Notes: generated from the letters alone by a model not told the origin. 64,000 bases of DNA from Plumapathes pennacea (GCA_964036295.1 OZ038466.1:17372597-17436596); one strand, 5' to 3'. Shown: positions 35,977 through 46,654, counted from the stretch's first letter. Numbers and translations: made by a program.

Positions 35977-38900
35977 TCATTTGCCCATGACCACCAGCTG
36001 TTGAAGCAGTTTCCTCCCTTCTAGCATCACAGGCACTGCTAGCCCAAGTGGGTCGTAGACAGAGTTGACTACCAAAAGGACTCCTCTCCGGGTGAATGGC
36101 TTCTCTGGTAGCGATACGCGGAATGTAAAAGCGTCTTTCTCGAGGTCCCAGTAGACTCCAAGACTCCTCTGGGCTGGAAGGCTGTCACTACGAAGATCCA
36201 GGTCGCGCACATCTTTCGCTCTGTCTGCAGTCGGAAAGGCTTCCATGACCTCGATGGAGTTGGAGACTACCTTGTGTAGTCGTAAATTTGAGGTAGCGAG
36301 CGCTGTCTGAGTGTTGCGAACAAGGTTGACTGCTTGTTGGACCGTAGGTAGCGAAGCTAGGCCATCATCAACGTAAAAGTTACGGCGGACAAAGTTCTTA
36401 ACCTCCTCGCCGTATTCCTCCTCGCCCTTCGCCACGGTTTCTCTGAGCCCGTAGGTGGCGACGGCTGGACTGGGACCGTTACCGAACAGGTGCACATTCA
36501 TCCGATATTCGGCCACTGGTTTCTCGGGGTCGTTGTCTTGGAACCACAAGAACCGCAGGTAGTTCCTGTGTATGGGGTCGACGTGAAACGAGTGGAACAT
36601 TTGCTCAATGTCGCACATTACTGCTACATTCTCCTTGCGGAAGCGAATCAGGACACCAAGCAGGCTGTTCATGAGGTCAGGACCAGCTAAAAGTTCTTTG
36701 TTCAGGGATACGCCCTCGAACTCGGCGGAGGAGTCAAACACCACGCGTATCTGGGTCGGCTTTTTAGGATGGTACACGCCAAAATGCGGTAAGTACCAGA
36801 CGCGACCAGATTGCACTTGGATCTCCTCGGGTGGTACTGCAGAGGCGTGTCCCTTGTCGATAACTTTCTCCATGAACTCCAGGTAATCTTTCTGCATCTG
36901 TGGTTTTCGTTTCAGGGTTTTCAGCAGGCCGTTAAGCTGATGTGCAGCCTGGCTACGGTTGTTAGGCATGGCGGCGTCTTGCCGGCGAAATGGTAGTGGC
37001 ATCTCCCAATTTCCACTTGCGTTCTTGTGGACCCCATTCTCCATGATTTGCAGAAACTTTCTATCATCACAGGAAAGACTGGGCTCGTTATCGCGGGGGC
37101 TCGTGTGGAAGACGTCACGTACATTGAGGCTGTCTGTGATCTGGAATTGGTTTGGACAGGGTACCACGTCGTACTCCTCGCCGTCGATTCTTACCGCGGC
37201 GGACTCTCCATTATCTCTTGCGTGAGTGAAGTTCGTTGGCGATATACCGCTGTCTACTTTGACGCTCGTCCTACGGGCTTGAATGTGGACGGGTCCATCC
37301 AGACGGTCGAGACAAACTTGTCCGGTCACAGTCCAACCTAACAGGAGCTTCTGGGCCCAGGGGGCTCCCCTAGGTCCGTTCTTAAACGCTCTGACTTTCA
37401 GCAGCTCTGGTGCGTCTCTGCCAAGCAGAATGTGGATTGCAGCGTTTTGGTCGAAGGGTGGGATCTCGCTCGCGATATCCTCTAGGTGGGGAAATCTTCG
37501 TGCTATTTCCGGGGTAGGAATCTCTCTCACGTCCTCGGGAATGCGATCGCACTCTACCAGGGTCGGAAGACTTGACTGTTTCTCGTTAACAGCCGATCTC
37601 GCGACTAGGCCGGAGATTCGCCGACCATACTTGACTTCCTTGTCGCTACTGCAGGTCGTCAGATAGTACTTTTCCTCCGGGCCGTCCGCGCCGAGTAAGT
37701 CAGCCAGTTCGCTGCTGATTAGCGAGGTATTGCTCTGGTCGTCGATGATTGCATACACTCGGCATGTGCTGCCAGGCTTGTCTTTGTTGGAGATGTCCAT
37801 CAGCATGATCTTGCTACACGAGACACCGCCTCCACTCTCCCGGCACACTGCTGTGCACTTGCTGCCAATGTCTACAGGGGATTTGCTTCCCGTCTCTTTT
37901 GGAGTATTGGTGTCCTTGCCTTTATGCAGCAAGGTTATGTGGCGGTTGTCTCCGCATATATCGCAGCTCGGTTTTGTCCTGCAATCTTTGGCTTGATGGC
38001 CCTCTGTCAGGCAGAGAAAACATAGCCTAGCCTTCTGGATAAACTCTGTTTTCTCCTTGAGAGATTTGGCTGTAAAGGCCTTGCACTCCGTCAGATCATG
38101 GCCGTCTCGTTCGTGGAAACGACACCACAGTTTTTCCTTTAGCGCAGAGCCGGGCTTTGTCTCAGCCGTGCGGGTGATTGTGGCCAAGGCTCTGTGGCTA
38201 ACAGGTCTCTCTCTGCGTCTGGGTGTGGCGATGGGTGTTTGTGTGGCTCCCGCCATGATGTTGGGGTGGTTCCTGATCTTTGCCTGCTTGTCAACAAGTT
38301 TGGCAAACTTGTCGAAGCCTGGGTATGCGTCTTGGTTCCTTTCAGCATACGCGGCAACGTCTTTCTCCCACTTCGCTCTGAGGGGCGCTGGCAGTCTCTC
38401 TGCGATCGGCCGGATAGCGTTTGGGTAGTTTAAGCATGCCAGTCCAGGAAGGTTGGCGAGCTGACTATTCACGTCGGCACAGAGGTCTGCAAACTCTTGT
38501 AGCTTGGCGTTGTCGTGGTTACCAAATGCCGAGGCTTCGCGCAAGCGCTCTAGTAGGGCGTTCGTGATAACCACCGCGCTCCCAAAGCGTCGCTCCAGCT
38601 CCTTCCACAGATCTTGCAACAGGGCAACCGGATCGTGAAGTTGTCGCTTCCAAAAGTTGTCAACTACGCGCTGAACGTTTCCGCTGGTAAAGCTTCTGAT
38701 GTAGTTGATTTCTTGTTCCGCAGATACGTCGGCGTCTCTGATCATCGCTTTGAATGCCTTTTTCCACGGATGAAAAAGAGTTGCGTCGCCTCCGAAGGTA
38801 TCCGGATAACACTTCGGCAAACTCTGTCTGGCGAGCCCGGCGACGATCTGTCGATTTGTTGACGTCAACGTATCGATTAGCTGAGTTCCGGTTTCATCTC

Positions 38901-39780
38901 TCAGTGGGGTCGATGTGACGAGTGGCTGACCGAGTGTGTGTTGGGGACTGGGTCCAGGGTTAGTTCCCTTGCCAACAACGTTCGTAATGGCGGTCTTCGA
39001 TGCAAATGGAGATTTATCGTGACCTTCTGCTTCGTGGTGCGAATGGACCCAACTTCTGGTTCTCTCTTCGATTTGGGCGTTGGGAATGTCCGGTATTTCG
39101 ACTCTTTCCGGTGTCTCTTCCTCTCCAATCGCTTTTTCAATGGCCCTAAGTTTCGCGTTGGCCACCGCTGCCTTTTTATTTGCTGAAAGTACGGCCATTT
39201 CCTTCGCGTATTCAGCTTCGCGCTTGCTTCGTTCAAGTTCTTTTTCCGCGATAGCTCTCTCGTACTCTGCATTTTCTTGTGCCGCGGCGGCTTCGGCGAG
39301 AATGCGTAATCTGACAGAACTGCTACTCGAAACGTTGGAGCGTGACCTGCTGTGACGTGATTGTGATTTTGAGTGTCGTGACGCAGTTTCCGACAGCTTG
39401 TCTGCCTGTTGACTTTTCTTTCTTCTCACAATCATGTGCGCATAATTTATGACTTTTTGCTCCTCCGCTAGCAAAGCTTCGTCTAATTCGTACTCCCTAA
39501 ATCTGTCTTGCTCGTACAAGCAAGCAAGTTCGTGTATTGCCGATCTGTACTCTTCTGTCGTGACCTCTAGAGCGTGTAGCTGTTTCTCATTATATAAATC
39601 CCCACATTGTTCTAATGATTGAATGAAACCTTGTAATTTGTTACGCCTAATATCTGCCTCTCGACGTTTAGTGTCTATGGCGTTCTGTAAGGCCTTCCTC
39701 GTTAGCGTGATTCTTCGCTTCGGCGTATGTTCCAGTTCTTGATCAACTGCAGCTTGACTTGCTGCGAGACGCTCGGCCAT
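35977..39780 (-). CDS. BEL/Pao Gag-protease-RT polyprotein, ends at a premature in-frame TGA
   Basis: 1267 codons starting 91 nt inside the 5' LTR. In order: an N-terminal coiled-coil-prone region (Glu/Lys/Ala-rich, about residues 160-220); a Gag-like DUF1759 region (LPKCYPDTFGGDATLFHPW, about 320-460); two zinc knuckles (CFLCLTEGHQAKDC and a CDICGDNRH module, about 585-625); an aspartic protease with active-site phrase IIDDQSNTSLIS (DUF1758-like); then reverse transcriptase with MCDIEQMFHSF and the YVDD catalytic box (FYVDDGLAS). It stops at VVMGK followed by TGA (35979-35977). The same frame is open again immediately downstream. The base after TGA is A, which is not a classic readthrough context, so a point mutation is the simpler reading. 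Confidence 0.92.
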   Translation of the reverse strand: MAERLAASQAAVDQELEHTPKRRITLTRKALQNAIDTKRREADIRRNKLQGFIQSLEQCGDLYNEKQLHALEVTTEEYRSAIHELACLYEQDRFREYELDEALLAEEQKVINYAHMIVRRKKSQQADKLSETASRHSKSQSRHSRSRSNVSSSSSVRLRILAEAAAAQENAEYERAIAEKELERSKREAEYAKEMAVLSANKKAAVANAKLRAIEKAIGEEETPERVEIPDIPNAQIEERTRSWVHSHHEAEGHDKSPFASKTAITNVVGKGTNPGPSPQHTLGQPLVTSTPLRDETGTQLIDTLTSTNRQIVAGLARQSLPKCYPDTFGGDATLFHPWKKAFKAMIRDADVSAEQEINYIRSFTSGNVQRVVDNFWKRQLHDPVALLQDLWKELERRFGSAVVITNALLERLREASAFGNHDNAKLQEFADLCADVNSQLANLPGLACLNYPNAIRPIAERLPAPLRAKWEKDVAAYAERNQDAYPGFDKFAKLVDKQAKIRNHPNIMAGATQTPIATPRRRERPVSHRALATITRTAETKPGSALKEKLWCRFHERDGHDLTECKAFTAKSLKEKTEFIQKARLCFLCLTEGHQAKDCRTKPSCDICGDNRHITLLHKGKDTNTPKETGSKSPVDIGSKCTAVCRESGGGVSCSKIMLMDISNKDKPGSTCRVYAIIDDQSNTSLISSELADLLGADGPEEKYYLTTCSSDKEVKYGRRISGLVARSAVNEKQSSLPTLVECDRIPEDVREIPTPEIARRFPHLEDIASEIPPFDQNAAIHILLGRDAPELLKVRAFKNGPRGAPWAQKLLLGWTVTGQVCLDRLDGPVHIQARRTSVKVDSGISPTNFTHARDNGESAAVRIDGEEYDVVPCPNQFQITDSLNVRDVFHTSPRDNEPSLSCDDRKFLQIMENGVHKNASGNWEMPLPFRRQDAAMPNNRSQAAHQLNGLLKTLKRKPQMQKDYLEFMEKVIDKGHASAVPPEEIQVQSGRVWYLPHFGVYHPKKPTQIRVVFDSSAEFEGVSLNKELLAGPDLMNSLLGVLIRFRKENVAVMCDIEQMFHSFHVDPIHRNYLRFLWFQDNDPEKPVAEYRMNVHLFGNGPSPAVATYGLRETVAKGEEEYGEEVKNFVRRNFYVDDGLASLPTVQQAVNLVRNTQTALATSNLRLHKVVSNSIEVMEAFPTADRAKDVRDLDLRSDSLPAQRSLGVYWDLEKDAFTFRVSLPEKPFTRRGVLLVVNSVYDPLGLAVPVMLEGRKLLQQLVVMGK

Positions 39781-39871
39781 AATCTTCCTGACGACTCCGC
39801 TAGCTTTCTAAAACCGGTACAATACGGCTTACCTCCAACTCCTTTGACTTTGAACGATCCAAACTTTTTAC

Positions 39872-40379
39872 TGTCGCGTTCCCAGCACCACTGACACGGG
39901 TGTAGCGTGCCGAAGTTCGCCAGTTTAACCAATGCGTACAGGTAGCAGACGGACAGCGAGATTTAAGCGGTTTAATTCAGGCTGGGCCGACTTCACAAGT
40001 ACACAGATACGGTAAAAACTATAAAACAAATAATCACAGGAGTTTAAGGAACGGAAAAATACGCTTCTTACAAATCCGAAAGGATCAAAGGTCGACAGGT
40101 TAACACTCACGTTTGGTCTTGACTCCTGAACTACGAAACTCCAAAGAAAGCTCCTAAACTCCAGTAAAACTCCGATAGAACTCCAATGACTCCTGATAGT
40201 TGAGTGTTCTAACTCCGACTGAATTGACTAAGGCTTTGTTCTAAATAACACACCTAAATTCCTAAAATTGTGCGGCCAGCAAAACGGATATAACGTAATC
40301 AATTGAATCAATGCTCTCTTTTTTTAACAAAACAATCAGTCTCTATATATAAACGGTTCCTTTGTCTGTAATCATGACA
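39872..40379 (-). repeat. 5' LTR of the BEL/Pao element (508 bp)
   Basis: Direct repeat of 33062-33573; begins TGTCGCG and ends ATGACA, followed by CGGAA. On the minus strand it carries a TATATATA run near its outer end. Confidence 0.95.
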
Positions 40380-40384
40380 CGGAA

Positions 40385-41073
40385 TATACTGTAGATCTTA
40401 TCTTTTCCCTTTATCCTCGTATTTTCCAATAAAGAAGGATCTTGCCAGAAAATGGAAGCTCCCAGAAATTTTGGTAGAACACACAAGAGGTTGAAGCAAT
40501 TCGGTTCTTTCCGTATTTATTGAAAGTTTTGTGGTGAAGAAGTCCAGAAAGAAACCAGGGGGGCTTATCTCGTCACAACGTTTCCATAACAGTAACATTT
40601 CTTTCCCAGAAGAGTTGAATTCTACTGTTTCTGCCATCCAACATGGCCGCCGTGTAAACCCTCTATAAGAAGGAGTGCCGATTGCAGTAGAGTAAGAAAA
40701 ACAAAAGGTGCGACAAAGTCTAGCTTGTAGGTATCTAATAAAGCAGGATATTTTTTCAGTTTTGTTTTGAATATAGAGGGGTTTGAAGAGTTACTGATGT
40801 CATGTGTGAGAGAGTTGAACAATTTTTGGCCCTCGACAATGGATGGAAAACTGTGTGATTTTCGTTCTCTGCAGAAAGGAGTATGATTTGTCATTCTTTG
40901 TGCTATAGTTGTGAACTTGATTAACTCGTGGAAAATAATCATCAAAGCATTGGGGGAATAACCCATTTTTGTACAAGAACATGAAATAGTAACTAAAAAT
41001 GATCTGTTTCTTGAGTTAGTAACACCCAGTAAAAATAAGTTGTTTCGTGTTTTAGCCAACATCCACAATAGTA
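40385..41073 (-). pseudogene. non-LTR (LINE) reverse transcriptase C-terminal fragment
   Basis: Minus-strand frame 41068-40622 contains the tail pattern usual after the RT domain of CR1/jockey-type LINEs: a stretch of TR-like residues, then SIVEGQKLFNSLTHDISNSS, then FKTKLKKY. No RT catalytic motifs are present, so it is a 5'-truncated remnant. The BEL/Pao element inserted next to it. Recognition is by pattern only, so the exact family is uncertain. Confidence 0.45.

Positions 41074-41078
<5 letters not shown>

Positions 41079-41163
<85 letters not shown>
41079..41163. repeat. (AAT)n microsatellite, about 85 bp
   Basis: Uninterrupted AAT/ATA triplets, preceded by a few AATGAT variants. Confidence 0.95.
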
Positions 41164-41165
<2 letters not shown>

Positions 41166-42073
41166 CTTATTTAAGTGTCAGTGTATTTAGCTTTTTACAA
41201 ACTAATTGGGGACACCGTAAAATAATTTGCGAAAGTGATTGTGAACTAAATTATTAGTTAGTAATGTATACAACAATACAACATATTCTATCTAAATTCT
41301 AACTAAACTGGTCGGACATAAAATAATCCGATCAGACCTTGATAAGAGCCTATATGATCCAGGCGACTATCAGCTAAGAACACATTTATTTACAAACAAT
41401 TCCTGATATCGTGAATAATAATTCATATAGGCAACCATATTTTGTCACATCAAACTCAGAATCATAAATGAGGACTTTTAGAAGAGGCAAGACGCAAACA
41501 TACCTTTGCAACACTGGGGCCGAATACACTGGCGAGCACCCGCTGTCTTGTTATGATAACGTTACGTACAGAAATCCGCCGCGTCAAACCAAAAACACTT
41601 TGCTTTGTTTTGTTTCGTCATGGGCAGAGGGCACAGCCTTTTTACTAAGAAACAACTTGATTTTCAGAAAATGGAGCCTGACATTCAGACAACAATGGTC
41701 CTATTGAAGGGCGGGTGCCACTGTCTATTTTTACCTTTGTGGCCAGCTTTATTGCATTTCACAAATTCCAAATGTAAGTGTCGCTACAAGGCGAACAACT
41801 CATCACACTCGTCGAGCGGACTGCAAAATACACTGACAGTACAGCATTAAAGAGACGGTTCAATGTTTCACATGTAGGAACTTACAAAAATCTGAAATTA
41901 TCAGTTGACCTTGTAACGCAATGACATATCCATACCAAATAACGTCATGTGACTCTAACCACGTGATGCCGCCAGACACTTGCATACGGGTGACCTCATT
42001 ACTCAGTTGCCACTAGCTAGGAAAATCCCAGCATAGGATTTGTGAAGCCGTCAAAATCCTTTTAAAGTCAGCT
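41164..42073. other. intergenic upstream of the 188-aa ORF
   Basis: Short overlapping open frames at 41468-41850 show no domain or splice signals I trust. Nothing else is recognised. Confidence 0.35.
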
Positions 42074-42640
42074 ATGGGTTCTTTGGTTTCTACAGCTACC
42101 TATCGTGAACAGGTTGTCAGGTCCGTAGAAAGTGACGAAGACAAGCGAAGAAGACTTATGGATCGGCTGGATAAACAACTGGAGGAGCTCAAGTCAGAAG
42201 TCACCAAAGTGGAGCCTTGCATCAAAGAAAATATCAAGGAAACCATTACTCAAGAGCAAGACGCTCTGCTGATGCGGTACAGCCAGCTTACGGATAAAGA
42301 TAAGATCACACAAGACATCCAGAATGTCTTCGGTAATTTCCCGCTTCTCAGCTTTCTCGTTGATACTGCGACCAGGCTCGTGGGTGCTATGACTTCCTCG
42401 GAGGAACTGACAGAAATCCTGCGCTGGCAAGAGCGGAAGATGGTAAAGCGAGTTGGGAACCGAGTCGTTGGAATAGAAGCCCACTACAAAGTCAAGATAA
42501 TGGAGGAGTCCAAGGGAGGAGTATTCAGCAAGTCCAAGGATACCGTGGTGTTGATTGCGTACAAGTGCATTGCACACACCATGGATCTGAATCCACAGGA
42601 CGTTCCAGATGCCGAGGAATACAAACAGATCTCTTTTTGA
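42074..42640 (+). CDS. uncharacterised 188-aa intronless protein with myristoylation-like N terminus
   Basis: An uninterrupted ATG-to-TGA frame of 188 codons with balanced amino-acid use, unlike the short chance ORFs around it. The N terminus MGSLVS fits the MGxxxS/T pattern for N-myristoylation (inference). Residues about 18-65 are rich in Glu, Lys, Arg and Leu with heptad-like spacing (DKRRRLMDRLDKQLEELKSE), suggesting a coiled coil. A hydrophobic stretch (NFPLLSFLVDTATRLVG) follows, then a basic region and a compact C-terminal part (TVVLIAYKCIAHTMDL). I do not recognise the family. A poly(A) signal AATAAA lies at 42757-42762, about 120 nt past the stop. No upstream exon is evident, so it may be a single-exon gene or the last exon of one. 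Confidence 0.6.
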   Translation: MGSLVSTATYREQVVRSVESDEDKRRRLMDRLDKQLEELKSEVTKVEPCIKENIKETITQEQDALLMRYSQLTDKDKITQDIQNVFGNFPLLSFLVDTATRLVGAMTSSEELTEILRWQERKMVKRVGNRVVGIEAHYKVKIMEESKGGVFSKSKDTVVLIAYKCIAHTMDLNPQDVPDAEEYKQISF

Positions 42641-42756
42641 TTCCCTTACAAAACTTCCCGAGGCCTGAAGGACGGTGTTTAAGTAAGTCTATGAATGAAT
42701 CAATGTTTTATTACAGACCGACAGGCCAGGAGTATCAGTCGGGATGCTGTTTATAT

Positions 42757-42762
42757 AATAAA
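42757..42762 (+). terminator. AATAAA poly(A) signal after the 188-aa ORF
   Basis: AATAAA lies about 120 nt downstream of the TGA at 42640, a reasonable distance, and supports transcription of this ORF. Confidence 0.5.
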
Positions 42763-44271
42763 AAATAATTGAACACCTTTCGTTTTCTGAACTGTTTGAA
42801 TGTTTTTATGTTTTTGAAGCCAAGCGATTCTGAAGGCGTTTCAGTTTTTGGCATTTTGTTGGCCGAGGACCTTGCCGGTCTCAAGGACTATTTGCATTTC
42901 AATTTGATGATGATCTGCGAGGATCACTTTCACTATCATTTTATATGTTCAGATTCAGATTCATCATGTATATATCATATCATTCCCACCACTGTGACGG
43001 GTGTACAAGTCGAGCAACACACTTGACCAGCTCCTTTACGACTTCATAGCTCAGTGGTTCAGAGCGTCGGATACCCTGCTAGCAGAGCTTCCGAGTAAAC
43101 GTCGGAGACTCAGAGCCTTCTTTGTCTTTCGTTTCTGACGTTGGGAGAGTGAAGGAGGTTCTTCTCGCAGGGTAAGAGCGACGCACCGACATTGCAAAGA
43201 TTTTTTTTCCAGGCACTTTCCTAACGTTCAATTTGATGAGTTTGAAATGATTAACAACCTTGTCGACTTACAAAGAAACAAACTTGATTCCTAGAAAAAC
43301 AGGAAGAGCAACGCGGCCATCTTGGCTTTGTGGAGCTGATGGAGTCCGATTACTTCCTCGAAAAGAAAACCTCTGCAACCAGCTGCGTGTTTGTTTAAGT
43401 CGTTTTAAGCAACTGTTCTTTTCACATCTTGATTAACTAGTGGCATTTCATTGTAGATTTTTGCTGATGGTGTAGGTATTACGGATGTTTTCACGGCGCT
43501 GATATCCTCTCGAGCGTCCGTAAACCATAAATTTTGTTCTTTACACCGGGACTACACTATAGTTGTTGCGTCGGTTGGCTCTTTACATTTTATCTTTGTG
43601 GGGTTGCGTAGTGCGGCTTCGACGTCTTTTCCAGACGTTTTTACATCTTGGAACATAAAACGGCCACGCGGACAATTTATGAATGGATTTCGTGAAGATA
43701 ATTGGTGTCAGTGTGTAAGTGACATTAGGATCTGCCAACATACCATCTCTGTTGCGTGCCGAATTGAGCCGGACGAGACTCGTGCATTGGGATGTTCAAA
43801 TCCGCCATACTAATATATTACTCTTCGCATCGCACCTTGCGCGCTGCTAAATCAGGAGCAACCTTGAAACCCACAAGTCGGGCTCTGTGCTACAATATAG
43901 AGGCCAGTAACAAACTCGTTGTACGATTCATTGTGTATACAAGACAACTTACGAGACAACTTGTGTACAAGACAACTCACATGTTACGTTATGTTACACT
44001 AAGACTGTGAATAGTTACATATAACGTTTTTCACGAGCTCACAATGCGCTAGTTTAACTATTATTAACGCGTATTAGCTGCTGAGAGTTAGCACTCGCTA
44101 AGCACAGATCGGGAGTTAAAATACAATGGACTTTACTTAAAAAAAAAACATTTTGCAAACTCTGTAAAGAGACGCCATTTTGTTGCCGAACACAGCGAGA
44201 AGCTTCTTCCCAGGCTCCGTTTGATGATACCGCTTCGCCAAGTCAAACCGGTACAAACCAGATTTTATAAG
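42763..44271. other. intergenic, no recognised gene
   Basis: A tRNA D-arm-like phrase (TAGCTCAGTGGTTCAGAGC, about 43049) lacks a B box and cloverleaf. Short ORFs (for example 43598-43813) show no domain. Otherwise nothing is seen. Confidence 0.35.
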
Positions 44272-45757
44272 GCCCGGTTCAGACGTCGTGCTAGAGTCGA
44301 GCCGAACTCAATTCAGGACTAAAAAAAATATTAAGACGTCTGAATCAAAGGTTTGAATTAAGTTCGACTGAGCAATAAGTTCGACAAACTCTGCCATGCT
44401 ACACGACTCTAGCACGGCTTTGATTCAGACGTCGCGCCCGAGTCGTGCCAAACCAAATGCATACATTACTTTATTATATGACTGTGACGTAGTTTTACCA
44501 TATAAGGTCGCAACAGAGTGCCGGTACGGGAGCGTATTACACACTTCAAATCCGTATTACACTGTAGAAAACCGGTTTGACCGGTTTAGACGCGCGCGTA
44601 TCACAAATGAATCAAAGATTTTTCTGAGTGCAAGGTAAAACGGTGCAACGAAAGTCTATGACTTTTCAGATACAAGACCCTTCCATCGAAAGAAACTGTT
44701 ACTGGATAATTTGTCAAGGAAGAGAAAGCACAGTTCAGTTGGTGGAAAGCGAACAATCGCCATGGACAAACGGCAGTTCTGACTCCGTAAAGTTTTCCGC
44801 ACGATGCCGTCACTGTAAACACTACAAAATGATTTTTGCCGTGTACGAACACTGTTTTGAGTGGTTCCTTTGCCGGAAGGGGTCTTAAACTTTCTACAAC
44901 CAGGCAGGAAATCGATGAGTTGTTAATAATCTATACCTTGACAACGTGTCGGCGGTAAAAATCCTAGTTGTGTTATGAAAGTTCCAGATTCTTCAACGTA
45001 CACATTCGCTGGCTCTATTCTTGTGTTTATTCCTTAACTACTCCGAGAAAATAAAAACCCTGTTTTGAGTACTAAGCTGCTTGCTATTGAAGAACAAAAA
45101 TGGTTAAAGTTTAAGCGAAGTGATCGATTTCAACCGCTCGAAGCACGTTTGTTCGCTGAATATATATTCTGTCGAAGCAAGCATTTTCGTCTCCAGCGCA
45201 TTTATCTCAGCACATTTAATCTGAATTGAACTTCGATCATTTGGTGGCATAACTTCTTTAATTTTCTCTGTCAAGATTTTTAAATCGATGACCGGATTGG
45301 AACCTGTAAGTGAATCTTTGTGTAAATGAGTGTGCGTACATTTTGCCTGGGATTGAATGAAAACAGTTTTGCTCGAAGTCTCTGTTTTATGTTTGCTGAA
45401 ATATATTTTATATAAAGGTAAAACTACGTCACAGTCATATAATAAATCCCTCATTCGATGGTTTAGCGCGTAATACGGGCCGGTATTTTACTCGTTACTC
45501 GCATTTTTCCTCGCCCCGCGGCGGGGCTCGGAAAAATACGAGCAACTCGTAAAATACCGGCCCGTATTACGCGCTAAACCATCGAATAAGATGTATATAA
45601 TGTATAACAGCATAAATTTGATGCGCCCTCTGTCAAAGAGTCGAATTTAGAATTAAGTTCGACGTCTGAATCAAAGCCGTGCCACCATTGTGCTTCAGTC
45701 GAACTCAATTGCAATTAGGTTCGGTACGGCTCTGGCACGACGTCTGAACCTAACCCA
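44272..45757. mobile_element. 1.5-kb foldback element with GGTTCAGACGTCGTGC inverted ends, carrying a nested hairpin
   Basis: The left end is CCCGGTTCAGACGTCGTGCT. The right end reads GCACGACGTCTGAACC followed by TAACCC. The arms reach inward: TTATTATATGACTGTGACGT, then AGTTTTACC (about 44470-44510), is the reverse complement of 45415-45445. The interior repeats TTAAGTTCGAC and GATTCAGACGTC phrases like the 7.0-kb element. A separate 135-bp palindrome interrupts the right arm. Open frames inside (44628-44888 plus; 45104-45454 minus) are not recognised as transposase. Confidence 0.6.
45453..45587. mobile_element. 135-bp near-perfect palindromic MITE
   Basis: ATTCGATGGTTTAGCGCGTA, then ATACGGGCCGGTATTTTACTC, is mirrored by CGTAAAATACCGGCCCGTAT and TACGCGCTAAACCATCGAAT. 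The arms nearly meet, with a GC-rich centre (CGCCCCGCGGCGGGGC). It is inserted in the right arm of the surrounding foldback; the left arm lacks it. Confidence 0.85.
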
Positions 45758-46432
45758 AGCGCAGCTGCAAAGCTTTTACAATAGGGTGTTTTTCATTGGA
45801 CAACAAGTACGTGAAGACAATAGGGCGCAATAAATGCGTCGTTCCTATTGGATGCTGTACGTCAAATTACTTTCACAATCATGGGAGAATGGAACCAAGT
45901 GGACATAGTTAACAGGCTTTCCGTTTTCAATGTGTCGTCACTAAACTGGCGCGTTTGTTATCGATAGTTGGCGGTGACTCTGACGTGGTATGTCCCGCTT
46001 TTACTGAATCAAACAGATTTCTGATCGACGATTCACGACTGATAATTACAAACACTTCGAACATTTTGGTCTGACAACGAAGCGGTTTTCCTTTTGATGT
46101 ATGAGTGATGTAGTGAGAAGTGATAGTTTAATCAGCTTTTACCTGAACAAGCAACCAAAAAAGGTAGATTTTATTTATTTGTTCGTTTTGTCTATCTCTA
46201 TAAGAGAGGTACACTAAATAACTCATTTCAATCATTACAATTTTAATCATCAATTTAATACTGCCAAACAGTATTGTACATTAAAATGTAATCCTAGTAG
46301 ATTTTAATGGCATATTGTCCCGTATGGGAGGTGAATAGTATTTTTACATTTCTCTGGTAAAATAGCTAAATATTGACTGTAATTATTTTTAAGAAAGCCA
46401 TTTCTATTGTTTTCACTCACTACTTTTATTAG

Positions 46433-46654
46433 GTCAACGTTCATCTCGGAACTCTTCAAGTTTCTCGAGACTGACAGCACATCTGCAGAAGGTGAAGCGA
46501 AAGTTCTGCCAGCCGCCTCGCCCGACTGTGAAAATGTCCCTGTGTGGAAAGTGGGCCAAGAACACCCTCCGAGGCGATGACTTCTCTGCGCTATCTTACG
46601 AGATAGTCTTCCTGGAAGGAATTCAGAAATTTCGATGTGGAATTCCAGCTCGAG
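46433..46654 (+). CDS. possible internal exon, unrecognised (222 nt), perhaps upstream part of the NXPE-like gene
   Basis: The segment has a good acceptor (TACTTTTATTAG before 46433) and a GTAAAA donor after 46654. One frame is open throughout if entered with two leading bases (phase 1), and it leaves in phase 1. The next candidate exon at about 50.1 kb needs phase 1, so the two are compatible. The peptide (LTAHLQKVKRKFCQPPRPTV, then MSLCGKWAKNTL) matches no family I know. It may instead belong to another gene or be a chance arrangement. Confidence 0.3.

Larger units (their letters stand above)
33057..40384 (-). mobile_element. complete BEL/Pao LTR retrotransposon with 5-bp target duplication
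   Basis: Two direct LTRs (33062-33573 and 39872-40379) bound a 6.3-kb interior; each begins TGTC and ends GACA. The flanks are CGGAA on both sides (33057-33061 and 40380-40384), a 5-bp duplication as usual for BEL/Pao. Next to the left LTR, the minus strand reads GGGCGAGGAG, a polypurine tract, so the element is transcribed on the minus strand. The coding region runs in one frame from 39780 to 33625 with a single in-frame TGA at 35977-35979. The domain order Gag, protease, RT, RNase H, integrase is that of BEL/Pao. The LTRs differ by about one substitution plus short length differences, so insertion was recent. Confidence 0.95.

Noticed and set aside
33602-39355. Many plus-strand open frames of 60-144 codons
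   Set aside because: They are antisense shadows of the BEL/Pao polyprotein.
43046-43110. tRNA A-box-like TAGCTCAGTGG
   Set aside because: No B box and no cloverleaf pairing.
44628-45454. Open frames of 86 and 116 codons inside the 44.3-45.8-kb foldback
   Set aside because: No transposase motifs; partly formed by the inverted arms themselves.
46100-46162. Possible short first exon MSDVVRSDSLISF ending at AAG|GTAGAT
   Set aside because: It ends in phase 0, while the next candidate exon needs phase 1.
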